Positions 32,507-42,569 of a stretch of DNA of 64,000 nt are shown here, one piece after another. Source of the stretch: Daphnia pulex (taxonomy: Eukaryota > Arthropoda > Branchiopoda > Diplostraca > Daphniidae). A model generated the notes under the pieces. It made no database searches and was not told the DNA's origin. It saw only the letters and a program-made list of their open reading frames with translations. A program made the position numbers and the translations under genes. The DNA lies in contig NC_060025.1 of the NCBI RefSeq assembly GCF_021134715.1, forward strand, positions 5,642,001-5,706,000, given 5' to 3'. How positions within the stretch are numbered: position 1 is the first letter of the stretch; every line of letters begins with the position of its first letter.

Positions 32507-33158
32507 TGATAACCAAATTCTTAATATGCAGTGATAAGGGGTGCCGGAAAGATTTTATCTTCACATTTTTTGAAGGAAATCAGTTTGAAACCTGACTCAA
32601 CAAAGATTTCTTGAAACATAAAAGACCCCACAGATAGCCTTACGCCTAGCGTGCACATGCCTTTGTTGTGAACTCGATCGTCTGCTAACTGTTTGACAAC
32701 TGACAAGACGTTACGTTAACTCGTTAATGCCTCGGTGATTCTAATTATATATTGATTATTAAATTAGTTTTGATCAATTAAACCTTGTTTTTATACGTAC
32801 AAAGAATAACACATATCAATTACATTATAAATTAACTTCTCCGACGGACAAGTTAAAACAACGAATAACGGTCGTTCGTCCTTCAGCCGCTAGAGGGCAG
32901 GAGCGCAAGAACAATCCAACAAAGAGCCATCAAGGGGGAGGTCTGGTCTGTCAACTCCATAAAGAGATTTTCCCTTGGCCTGCAGAACGATTTTTGCGAC
33001 CTTTACTTACGGTTCTAGAGTATGAAGGTTCGAGTCTCGACTTGCTCACTTCTTTTTTTTTCTATTTTCGCCTATTTATTTAAAATAATTTAAGCTGAAA
33101 AATAATACTTAATTACTGTAGTTGACGCTTATTTAACGTATCTGCAGAAACAATAGAA
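32507..33158. other. Upstream region of NIPA
   Basis: No gene seen. The first part should carry the NIPA promoter. A stretch at about 32990-33040 holds GGTTCGAGTCTCGAC, similar to a tRNA B box, but no matching A box or cloverleaf could be assembled. Confidence 0.35.
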
Positions 33159-33301
33159 TTGGCTAACGTCCGAAGTTGCCAGTTCGACTTGGACGAATGG
33201 ACGTTGACGATTGGACGGTTGACGTCCAAAATCCAAAAATTGGACGTCAACCGTTCAATCGTCAACGTCCAACGAACTGGCAACTTCGGACGTTAGCCAA
33301 C
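33159..33301. repeat. Long inverted repeat (hairpin), arms about 60-70 bp
   Basis: The left arm 33159-33228 (starting TTGGCTAACGTCCGAAGTTG) is complementary to the right arm 33241-33301 across a 12-nt loop. The only large difference is an insertion of roughly 10-12 bases in the left arm near 33187-33198. Both arms are made of repeated GACGTTGACG/GACGTCC-like words. It could be a foldback MITE or a source of a hairpin RNA. I saw no flanking target-site duplication. Confidence 0.85.
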
Positions 33302-34026
33302 TTTATTGAAAAAAACACTAGTGGGTCATTCCGCCGAGTTTCGAATTTTTTCGTCGCAAAAATAATTAGATTTGCTTCATTTTTTATCGCGTGTTCTTCA
33401 TGTCACGAAGAAACATTGTATCAAAGGATTTTTTAAATTCTTCCGATAAGCTGCATGCAGCCAATTTCGACAATCTACGAAACATGGATACAGACACAAT
33501 TCAAGATGGAAATCAGGACACCCTCCAGAAATAAGGACGAGCGCCGGGCTAAGCTAGGAGTGACGAAAGATTTTATGCCCTGACCTTAATTCCCCAAAAT
33601 GTTCGTTATACAAAAGGCGGATCTGATAATTAATTGAAGAACTTCGTGGGGGAAACTGGGGGAGGAGTAGAGACAACATATCACGCACATAACGTTAATC
33701 ATAAATATTGAGTTTACAATAAAGAATAAAGATGCAGGTACAACAAAAAATCGAACATTTAAGGAACACAACATATAGCAAAGCCCCGCTTATTTTTGTT
33801 TCGCCAGAGTGGCGTTGGTCGGTGAAGAAGGGCAACTGGGCAAGTCGGGGGAAGTGAGGTAGTGCAGGTGATGGGGCAAGGTGACTTAGGTGACGAGGAC
33901 CTCAGAGAATTTATTCGTTGTTGGTCTGCAAGGCGGCTGGTGTTCTTGGCTTCTGCTACAGCGAGCTGCCAATCTTCTCTTTCGGTGCGGATTGCTTGCT
34001 GAAGAGAATTACACTCTCGTCCTTTT

Positions 34027-34131
34027 TGGGTGTACAAAGGGTTACTTGGTGTTAAATAAAAGTGGGTACAAGCTTGTACACCCGGGTTTGCAAAAGGTGT
34101 ACGTATTTGCTTTTGTACACCCTTTGTATAC
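34027..34131. repeat. Short inverted-repeat unit, GGGTGTACAAAGGG ends
   Basis: GGGTGTACAAAGGG at about 34027-34041 pairs with CCCTTTGTATACCC near 34118-34131. Further TGTACACC/GGTGTACG words lie inside. This looks like a small foldback element of about 105 bp. A reverse open frame (33759-34166) runs through it but consists mostly of these words translated and is not considered a gene. Confidence 0.5.
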
Positions 34132-34329
34132 CCTGGCACGAGGTCATAACGTATTTGTTTTATCAAATTCGCGCGACCACCGTTTCACTTTCAAGAATGA
34201 AAGGAAAAATTTTTTGCTTCCCTCTATTTACTTATACTTCCATTTAATCTCATAATGTGATATTAGCCTCCTTCACATTTCGTAACTCATTTGCTTTCTT
34301 AAGACTCTTTCAATTCTGTTGTCAAATCA

Positions 34330-34392
34330 TATTTGGTTTTTCGGAAGTCGAACCCAGAACTTTAGATTTACAAGCCAGTATTTGTCTGCTGT
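34330..34392 (-). repeat. tRNA-like SINE fragment or tRNA pseudogene
   Basis: On the reverse strand the order is TTGGTGGCACAGCAG (A-box-like), CTGGCTTGTAAATC (an anticodon-loop-like stretch with TGT), then GGGTTCGACTTCC (B box). Spacing is right for a pol III internal promoter, but the acceptor stem does not pair well, so a functional tRNA is unlikely. It is better read as a decayed tRNA-derived SINE. Confidence 0.5.
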
Positions 34393-34660
34393 GCCACCAA
34401 CTACTGTACTATACTTAGGAAGCTTATAATGCTCAATAATTCTTAGGGCAGAGAAAGAAATTTATAATTTCAAGATTGCTATTGATTGCAATAATTATTG
34501 AATTAAAGAGCTTGCTAACAATATATTAAGCCAACAACTTATCGAGTGTTCATTTAGCACCATTGAATTTCGGTGATAGGACTTTTTTTCATTTTTAGCC
34601 GCTATTATGGATTTCCATCGCGCGGCTTTTCAAGAAAGAACTTGAGATTAGGGCGGTTAG

Positions 34661-34805
34661 GGAAGCATTTCCCAGTAGTTCTCCCCCTTGAGGATCGCCC
34701 CTACCGCCAAGTAAGGCAAAGCTTCCGGAGCTCGCCGAAAGGAGCAGCGCAGTCGAATTCGTCTTCTCAGTAGGGGGAGGGGGCAATGCCGACTGCTGGA
34801 CTTTA
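34661..34805 (-). repeat. Dispersed repeat, copy 1
   Basis: A 145-bp segment nearly identical to 51722-51879. Both start GGAAGCATTT, share GGAGCAGCGCAGTCGAATTC and end GACTGCTGGACTTTA. On the reverse strand it can be read as KVQQSALPPPPTEKTNSTA followed by LLLSA and Gly-rich residues. I remember the phrase PPPPEKTNSTALLLS from predicted Daphnia proteins, which suggests a repeat family in that genus. Its right end coincides with the end of the PWWP frame next to it. Confidence 0.75.
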
Positions 34806-35144
34806 GAAAGAGTAAGCCATCTCATTATCTCTGGTTTGGACGTGCTTGTAGAATTCGCCATTTTCTGCAAGTAGTTCTTCTACGCCACCGCTAAAACGGA
34901 ACAACATTTTGGCCGACAGCCAACTCCGTGTCCCATTGTATAACTCGACATGGAAAAATAAAATTTTGTTTCTTCCGACGGATTTCGTTTTGGTGTGTAC
35001 AGAAGAGACAGGATCCTTGGTGATGAGTGCTTGCCATAGTGAGTAGCCTGGGATATACGCCCAAACTAAATCTCCAAGGCCGAGCGAGACCGCAGGGGGA
35101 AACGGAACAACTTCAGAGGCGCCCTTACCGGGAGCCGACGGCAA
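34803..35144 (-). pseudogene. PWWP-domain exon fragment
   Basis: The translated frame carries a PWWP domain (histone-methyl-lysine and DNA reader): LGLGDLVWAYIPGYSLWQAL in the first part, then HTKTK, LFFHVELYNGTRSW and KMLFRFSGGVEEL. The usual PGYPWWPA appears as PGYSLWQA, keeping the aromatic spacing. No ATG starts it; possible acceptors CACTAG or GACCAG lie just upstream (around 35158-35175), so it is probably an internal exon. It ends in a TAA exactly where the dispersed repeat begins (34805), so its 3' end looks cut off rather than spliced. Which PWWP protein it came from (MSH6-, NSD- or other type) is not clear. Confidence 0.6.
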
Positions 35145-35890
35145 CTGGAAGTTATCTAGTGAGTGTCCTGGTCAGGACTCGCGTGGTCCAGTGGGGGACA
35201 CGATGAACAAGGGGTTACCCACTCTTTTTCTCGATGTGCAGTCCTCGAGAAAAAGGAAGAAAAAGGTAGAAATCTCAGATTTCTGAGAAATTTTGAGAAA
35301 TTTCTGGAACTTAAAAAAAGCTTTACAACGTCAAATATTGATTAATTTGTTACTTTTAACTTATTTTGGTGAATTACTTCTGAATTTAAATTATATTATT
35401 AATATGTTCTTAGCAAAATTTCATTAGTATGAAGAACTTTTTGATACGTATATTGTTTTTAAATTATTAAACCGATTATCGATAGTATAGTATCAACGAC
35501 AATCGAGACAATAGCCTAGGTACCGAAATTTGGAAAACGGTGATTAAGTCAATTAAAATTACCGAAAACCCAAAATCGGTTATATTTATTCCTAAAGTCT
35601 GATTTCGTGGATAATAATGCACGATTTCCGTAACTTTATCCGGAATATATCGGGTCTACGAGTGTGATCAACCCATACTGTAGGCCTACTAAGCAAGCAT
35701 CATATGACTATGTTTCAGGTTTTCGCAGGTTTTCATAATTGTCGGTAAATTCGTTCGACATTGACTGTGTGCGACCTCTATATTTCAGCTGCTTCTCAGC
35801 AAACGAAAGAACAACAAAACGGGGGATAGGTGAGAGATGGCGCTCAGGTGGGCGGATCTCCCTCTCAAACACATCAGATCTCTTTTCGCT
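35145..35890. other. Unassigned AT-rich stretch
   Basis: No gene recognised. Overlapping open frames near 35708-35939 lie at the upstream edge of the DIRS-like element and have no domain. The stretch may include the left end of that element, but I could not define its terminal repeat. Confidence 0.35.
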
Positions 35891-35907
35891 CTCGTTGTGC
35901 AAACATC

Positions 35908-36941
35908 ATGTCGGATCCCGAACAGTCAAGCGATTCTAGCTCAAGTTCTAGTAGTTCAGGCTCCGATTCATCAAGAAGGGGAGACGTAAAGAAATTTCGT
36001 CTCTCAAGTGAAAAGTCAGCTAGTTTGGCCGGCTGGGTTGTATCAGGCTTATATGACACTCGAGCGAAAAGTGCTAGAGAGGCCTTAAGACCCAAACTAA
36101 ATAAGAACGCCGACCTGCTGATCAACCCCAATCTAGATGAGGCATTCTACATCCGGCTGAAGGCAATTAAGTCATCTTCGGCAGCTAAGGCCAACATCGA
36201 CCCAATCGAGAAGATATACAGAAACCAAACCTTTAAGAATCCTTAACTTAGTCAAGCCCATCATTTTTCTAGAAAGTCGACTCAAGAAGAAGAAGAAATC
36301 TCGAGCCGACGCCAAGGCGGTCAAAACAGCTCTGAGCTCTGGGCGGTGGTGTACCACGACATCAAGAGCGCGCGACGCCGCAACATTCTGGCTCAAATCT
36401 ACCCACAGAATATTGGGCTACTAGACGACAAGGCTGTCCTGCCAACGGGTGGGGAACACCTCTTCGGTCCGAAGTTCACCCAGGCCCTGGTCGAGCAGGT
36501 GAAAACTCTGAACGCTCTCGAAAACGCGGGAGCCCCTCGCGCGTCCGGATCTAAAGGTGGTCACGATCAACGCCAATTTTATCGCGATTTCAGCCACCCT
36601 CCTTCATCTTTAGGTGGTCGTTATTCCATTTTAAAGGATCCCAGTATGCCAAATCTATTCTCTTTTCCTGTTATGGTTTTTCTTTTGTACACATAGCGCG
36701 TTTTTACGTTAAATGGTCAAGACCGACTTTCGATCGGTGGAATTTATCAACGGTGGCTCAAAGTCTACAACTAGATTCTAATTGTGAGCCCGTCCAATTC
36801 TCGATTCAGCCAAAGAGGCACCTCGTTTCGACACGCAATTCGGGAGCGGATCGGCTCACCAAGTTGAACTTGATTGACTTATATTTGTCGGTCTCAATTT
36901 TTTCCTTTTTTGGAAGGCCTTTTGAAATTCCTTCAGTTTAA
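35908..36941 (+). mobile_element. DIRS-like retrotransposon remnant: gag and start of polymerase
   Basis: The first frame (35908-36246) begins MSDPEQSSDSSSSSSSSG, a Ser-rich head typical of such ORF1 proteins, then runs to NADLLINPNLDEAFYIRLKA. A frameshift near 36238 moves the sequence to ILNLVKPIIFLESRLKKKKK. A second shift near 36330 leads to ELWAVVYHDIKSARRRNIL and HLFGPKFTQALVEQVKTL, the gag core I associate with DIRS elements. After 36696, WNLSTVAQSLQLDSNCEPVQ resembles the segment just before the DIRS reverse transcriptase, which is then lost. DIRS elements integrate with a tyrosine recombinase; none is present beside this copy. Frame breaks show it is inactive. Confidence 0.62.
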
Positions 36942-39900
36942 ATGGGGGGCGTTTTCTTAACGAGTATTAACGATTGAAATTTAGGAAAAAAATTCTAAAA
37001 ATAACTTCGTTTTTCGGCCATGCCGGGCTTCATCCTATAAGCCACCTAGCGCTCGCTAAAACAAAATTTTCTCTTTGCCTTTAGGGTGGCTTATAGGATG
37101 ATTATCTCGGCTTCTGATGTCTGGTGTTTGGGATATAGACGAAATCGGAGTTTCGCATCGGTGGAACTGTTCGCTGAGATTTAGACGCAGGCTTGATGAT
37201 AATTGGCGCCCCCTTTCCTTATAAAAAGTGTTTTGTTACCCCTTTTCTTCCGTGGTTCGCCTGTGGGAAATAACTTGCCGTGGGGTAGCGGAAGGGGAGA
37301 AGGAGCTTTTTTATTGCACCAGTCGCGATAAAGAGGCACCATGCCAATAATTCCCAACTCCATGTTCTAATTTCAAATAATTCCATGACAGCAAAATGTG
37401 TTACGATCACGACTGTGATACAAGTTTTATGTTGCATACGGTGAAGAGAGAGGCGTGAAGAAGTAGGAGAAACAACCTAGATGTCTGCCCCTGGACCCGT
37501 GTTTCTATGTGAATTATGTGAATTACGCTTGTGAACGATGAATAGGGACCATTGATGGCACGGACAAAGTAGCTATAAGTGGAATCGGAGGGGGTGGGGG
37601 GGGGGGGGTTGGGCATAAAGGATCCCGCGTGGGGGAAGCAATGGCCGCGACCACGAGAACGCCCCCCAATGAAAAAAAAATGGTGAAGCGTAGACCCAAT
37701 TCTAACTTTTCGAGATTGGGGGGAAATGCAATGCCACTTTCGAGCGTCTCAGGATAATAATGGGGACCAAGCACTTTTTTCGGTTGTGTGGTTGCAACCT
37801 TACCGGACGGGGTGGAATTGATACCACTCACTTCCTGCTTTGTAAAATTTGAAAGGGGTAACTCGCAACTCACTTCTACAGGGTGATCACTGTAGTATCC
37901 AAAATTGACAGGGTTAGCACTGTCATAATACGTTTGTTTTTGTTAGAAGGCTTTTCATTTGTCTCTGGAATATTGAAGGTTTCATTAATTTTTTTTCAGT
38001 CGAGCCCATCTGCCAAGACATCAAATATCATCAAAAGTTAACATTGGTCTATTTTACCTGTTTTTTATATTGTAGATGTGGATTATCATATTCAAACTAA
38101 TCACGAGTTGCGTTTCTGAATCTTTTGAATACATTACATGAAATTATTTTATTGGCGTAAACCCGAAAACATGTATCGCTCAATTGGCACAAATACATTT
38201 CAGTAATATGAAAGGTATCCCTTAAGTTTCGTTCCATTTAAATTCGTTTGTTTGAAGGAGCACCCACCGAGGAGTAGGTTGGTGGCTTTGGTACTTCTCG
38301 ACTCTATTTTGTCGCGTTTGCGGTCTCGTAGATCAGAGCAGAATTGGTTTTTATAAATGTAGTCGGTGTGATCAGCCTTCGTTAGCGTCAGGCTGTAGAG
38401 TATTTCTTTTGGGCCTTAAGTGTAAGGAAACTCAGATACTTGAACAACGCGGAAAATCAGAGAAGTGAATATGAAGTACAGAGGATTGCTCAAACTGCGA
38501 TTAGGTAAAGGCATCTGTCTATTGTTTAACCGGATGTCTCACCAGTGACTTCTCCTTTACATACTTCGAGAATGCATACATTTTGATTACACTGCCACTG
38601 ATGGATCCACCACATTGTGAACTTTAACATTACTCAGATTGATACTCGTTGCCTATTACTATATAGTTCTTTATCTTCGTTTAGGAAGCATTTACATTTA
38701 ATGTTGGTTATTCGTGGCGGATCAAACCTTCAACCCCTTCCCCACCAACTTGGGTGAAATTTAACGATACAAATTTAAGTCATTGGATGGGGTTAATAAA
38801 TATTTCACAGGGATTTGGGCAAACGATTACTCGCTCAAAAGGAATGCCAATTGGGTCCAGTTAAAAGCTAATCTAGATTTCATGACAAGACCGCTAAATA
38901 ACCTTCATTATGCAAATATTTTCGGGTTTTTCCGTTCCGTTACGTGCGAACGTTCACTCGAAATTACGCGACTGAAAAAAATTTCGTCCACGTCACTCTT
39001 TTGGCTAGGTGCACTGACATGCAAAAGCACGTTCACAGGATTCTTCAAACTCCCTGGCTGTGTTGGTAACAATTGATAGAGTGGATCCTCGGTTGCTGCA
39101 ATACCGCGCCTGCTTGTCTGAACTCGGCTCACTCGTCGAGTGTTGTACAGAGACTTGGAAATCTGGATTCCAAATTAAATAGTTGCCACCGAATGCCACC
39201 CTCTACCTTCCATTAAAAACCAAATTTTAAAAATGAGTTGTAACTGAAAATAACAAAATAATCATTACACCACTTTGTCACGACCTATGGTCTAACTGTC
39301 GAATATTCCACGCTTGAGATTAGACTAGCCGATTTCTTCTCCCAAAAAGGGAACCCGTAATCGGATAACTGTTTGGTGATGACTGGCGGTGAAGGCCGTG
39401 GATGGACGAAGAATAATATGTGAATCTTGAAAAGGTCATTTACGAAGAAAAGGATTACAGTGACTTGTTGAATATTTGTCGCAAATGCGACCTTGTACAA
39501 GGAATCTCAACTTGAAAGGGCAGCGACAAGGGTAGGGGGTGGGTGGGTATGTCTTGATAGCGAAATTAATACAGAACACTACCATGCATCGACTTTCACC
39601 AGACACTGTCACTCTCTTCGTGTAGACCAGGTAAGTGTCGGAAAGTCGTTCACCGTTACCTTGAACCGTTGATAATTTACCCCAACACGAATTACCTTGC
39701 AAATTTCTCACAAAGTGCATGAACATTTCCTTTAATGGACTTTCACATGTCTTCGGCCTTGTGATGCTAGGTCAAGGGTGCAAGCCACACAGGTGAAATC
39801 AATGATTTTGCAGCCGCCCTCGGCAAATGTGCCGTTTGATTTCAGACCGCGACTCGGGGACAGCCTGGATGAATGTTGGAGAAAAAGGGCCATAGATGTG

Positions 39901-41036
39901 CAGAACTAGAAAAAACTGTCATAAAGAAATTTGGCTTACGAGACCTCTTCCTAGTGACGACCACCACACCATTAAGTAAGCTGATCTTACCTGCAGCTCA
40001 TTGCCATTAGTTTATCAGCATAGTTGGACGAAAAATTGAAATTCAACGATGAAAAAATCCTTTCAGCATACCTCGAGTTTTACTACATCGTTTTCGAATG
40101 CAAAGTCGTGAAAGACCTTTTGAATAATACGTATCGTATGTAACGTAGCCGGATAATTACAGGAAATGAAATCAAGGAAAACAAAATTAGAAATTAGAAA
40201 GAAATAAAAAAAATTTAATCGGGAAAACGTGTGAAATGACGTTATTTGATTTTCATCCGTGATATCGACGGCTTTCTCCTCTTCGTCTCCAAAGGCGTAG
40301 TAATCCGGATGCGGACAGTTGCAGTAGTTAGTGATTCCTCCAACTTCTGCAAGCCGTTCAAGGTAAAAGAAACAGTGAGCATCTAGCCTTCTCCGATGGA
40401 AGAGTCACGCTCTCCGGCAGTCAACGGACTTTCGTGTTTTTTTGGTAAGATATAGACCCTAACGCAAATCCATACGACCAACTGCTGCAGCAACGTCCTG
40501 TCCTAGGGTCTCTAGTCGCAGCCCGTCGATAAGTCTTCACGAAATATGGGAGAACTTGCCTCTCTTTCAATTTACGAATGAACTCTTTAGTCCCTTTCTC
40601 CACCTTAATACCGCTCCACTTTCTCGACACAGAATGGGGTCATTTGATGCTATGCAACATATAGCTGGGACGTCCAGCTTTTTTGAGGGATCGATTGCTG
40701 CGAATATAATTTTTACGGAGAGTATGTAGCGCAATTACCGCAGAAGAGGTTTGCAATTGGCTTTTGTCTCAGAGCAAGGGTTTGCCCTTACTGTAGACGA
40801 GTTTTCTTAACCGCTTTTCCTTAAAAAAACCCAGAGCTCATAGAAAATGAGTAGCAAAAGAGAGCGAAGACAAAGAGTTTTTTTATAACAAAAATTTTGC
40901 GCTTTTTCTTTGGTTTTCGTACCGGTTTCTATCGAATAGTTAGTGTTAGTTGCATCTGAACTCACACTTTGCTTTCCATTCATTTTTTTCTTCGATATAT
41001 TTTCATTTCAATTTGTTTATCATCATTTGGAGAAAC
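36942..41036. other. Unassigned 4-kb stretch with low-complexity tracts
   Basis: Apart from the hairpin at 37031-37101 I can identify nothing firmly. A poly-G tract (about 37591-37609) gives a false Pro-rich reverse frame at 37407-37616. Reverse open frames at 37523-37873, 38908-39199, 39436-39726 and 40421-40630 lack recognisable domains. Given the surroundings they may be worn retroelement, but no motif supports a class. No RNA gene seen. Confidence 0.4.
37031..37101. repeat. Hairpin with 18-19-bp arms
   Basis: CATCCTATAAGCCACCTA at about 37031 is complementary to TAGGGTGGCTTATAGGATG at about 37083-37101, differing by one base, across a loop of roughly 34 nt. It could be the ends of a tiny foldback element or a hairpin transcript. 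No poly-T follows that would suggest a pol III terminator. Confidence 0.75.
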
Positions 41037-41447
41037 ATGGACATTGAAGAGAGAATAATTTTTCATCAAATTTTGGATACATACCTTTATGATGATATAC
41101 TTACTTTTAAACAGAGGGAATCAGCAGTATGGACGCCGAAGAATTCATTAAATGAAAGAGCAATTAATATACCACTTCACGAACGCAAAAATGAAGTAAG
41201 TGAAAGTCGGATGAAAAGTAATTGAGCCATAAAAATATTTGTTTTTTCTTTATAGAAAAAGGCACTTGAGGAAACAATGAATATACCAGTGAACTTTATC
41301 GCCATAGGACATGCAACCAAAGCTTTTGGAGCAATGTCGAAAATCTTCGATTTTATAGATGGAAGCATGATTGAAAAAGACCTGGCTATTTCTGGATTAC
41401 TTAGTGATATATTCATCATAAATTCAGAATATTTTGGAACACGGTAG
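41037..41447 (+). CDS. Small two-exon gene of unknown function
   Basis: Exon 1, 41037-41195, and exon 2, 41256-41447, are joined by a 60-nt intron with GTAAGT and TTATAG ends. Both junctions are phase 0, giving 116 aa. The protein starts MDIEERIIFHQILDTYLYDD and ends LSDIFIINSEYFGTR. It has no signal peptide or obvious membrane segment and is mixed charged/hydrophobic, compatible with a small helical protein. I do not recognise it. The agreement of splice signals, phase and clean frames across both exons is better than chance frames here show. It lies immediately downstream, on the opposite strand, of a kinase fragment, so it could itself be part of a decayed or mobile unit. A non-coding or partial gene remains possible. 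Confidence 0.5.
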
Positions 41448-41576
41448 TAACCGATTGAACTTCTTTTACGTATTCAACACAATTTTAAAAATGAGTAAGA
41501 CTCGCACAACAAAATTTTCTCGACTTATATAAAGAAATATCTTTTCCAACTAAACCCGCACGTTACCTTTGTCAAT

Positions 41577-41793
41577 ATGTACGCGACTCGAACCGAAATC
41601 AGTCGATTTAACATGGCATTTATCTGACTGAAGCATGTTGTCTGGCTTAACATCACGATGAATGATGCCATGCCTATGGGAACATAGAAATTTTGTTATA
41701 AAAGATGTAAACAAGAATTGTGTAACACAAAACAATTTACTTGTGAGAATATTCCAACGCTAGAGCAACTTCTGTTGTGTAAAATGTGGAATT
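41577..41793 (-). pseudogene. Protein kinase fragment (Greatwall/MAST-like, AGC type)
   Basis: Two exons in phase: about 41793-41741 encodes [16 protein letters not shown], and 41673-41577 encodes [18 protein letters not shown] followed by [13 protein letters not shown]. Together they span kinase subdomains VIa, VIb (HRDVKPDN catalytic loop) and VII (DFG). The AGC-group HRDxKPDN with a following DFG-x-S resembles MAST/Greatwall kinases. The usual K-L-T-DFG-L-S reads K-S-T-DFG-S-S, two Leu-to-Ser changes in a core strand and helix, unlike a working kinase. The N-lobe (Gly loop, VAIK lysine) and C-lobe are not found nearby. I read it as a duplicated, decaying fragment. Confidence 0.65.
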
Positions 41794-42126
41794 TTTAAAT
41801 AAAAATATTGTATGCTCTTGTTACGTTCTTCGTTTCGTTTCTGTCTTGTAAAACATAGGCCTACTGAAGAAATTCTAAGTTTTAAATCTCATTTTGTATA
41901 ATCTTTCATTATTAATGCTACTTGCAATAGATAGAAATGGAAAATTTAAATAGGCCTACTGACCTACCCCAAATTGGAGACATCGATGGTAGCTCCAATG
42001 TTTCAGGAAATGGATCTGCTGTAAATGATTTTTTAGTTATGTTTTAATTTAGGTTTAAAATGCATTTTTTTCTTAGGAGTACAACATTTTGAATCCTCGA
42101 CGCTGATTCCAAAGGAAGATTTCAAG

Positions 42127-42362
42127 AATGATGACACTGATAAAGGAAATCAATCTGTTGAAAGTTTCAATTCTCAATTCTGTTTAATATAAGGTTTAAA
42201 TGGGTTCAAAAATTCACATATTTTTATCCAGAAACAATCATAAGATGTAAATAATGATGACGCTGATAAAGGAAATGAACCTGCTGGAAGTATCTTTCAA
42301 TGTTGTTTAAAATTAGGTTTAAACGGGTTCAAAAATTTACCTTTTTCATCCAGAAACAATCA
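42127..42362 (+). repeat. Tandem duplication of an exon-like unit, two copies
   Basis: Copy 1 at 42127-42241 and copy 2 at 42253-42362 share AATGATGAC-CTGATAAAGGAAAT at the start, GGTTTAAA-GGGTTCAAAAA in the middle and CATCCAGAAACAATCA-like ends. Both start with frames reading NDDTDKGNQSVES or NDDADKGNEPAGS and contain an AATATAAGGTTT-like stretch followed by a CCAG acceptor, so an exon with part of its intron seems duplicated. A preceding frame at 41931-42020 (NLNRPTDLPQIGDIDGSSN) could belong to the same unknown gene. After copy 2 an open frame continues to about 42560 (FCEIVAKFLRAMAKIVFDCQ). No product is recognised. Confidence 0.6.
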
Positions 42363-42569
42363 CGTGTGTCACTTCTTAACATTCCTGTCAGCGGGATGTT
42401 CTGTGAAATTGTGGCTAAGTTTCTCCGTGCAATGGCAAAAATCGTTTTCGACTGCCAAAATGGGAAAATGACTTCAAAGGGGCATGACATTGCTGCATCG
42501 TTATTGTCATGCCTGGTTCTTAATGCAGTTTTGGCGACGGGGGGGGGGGTGGGTGGGTGGGTTCTTTCA

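Noticed and set aside
32990..33040. tRNA B-box-like GGTTCGAGTCTCGAC
   Set aside because: No A box or cloverleaf could be assembled.
33759..34166. 135-codon reverse frame
   Set aside because: Runs through a small inverted repeat and has no domain.
37523..37873. Pro-rich reverse frame
   Set aside because: Driven by the poly-G tract near 37600.
38908..39726. Series of reverse frames considered as BEL/Pao or other retroelement
   Set aside because: No catalytic or diagnostic motif found in any frame.
41256..41447. Resemblance of the small gene's end (EKDLAISGLL) to Greatwall-like kinase residues after DFG
   Set aside because: It lies on the opposite strand to the kinase fragment and the match is only a few residues; treated as coincidence.
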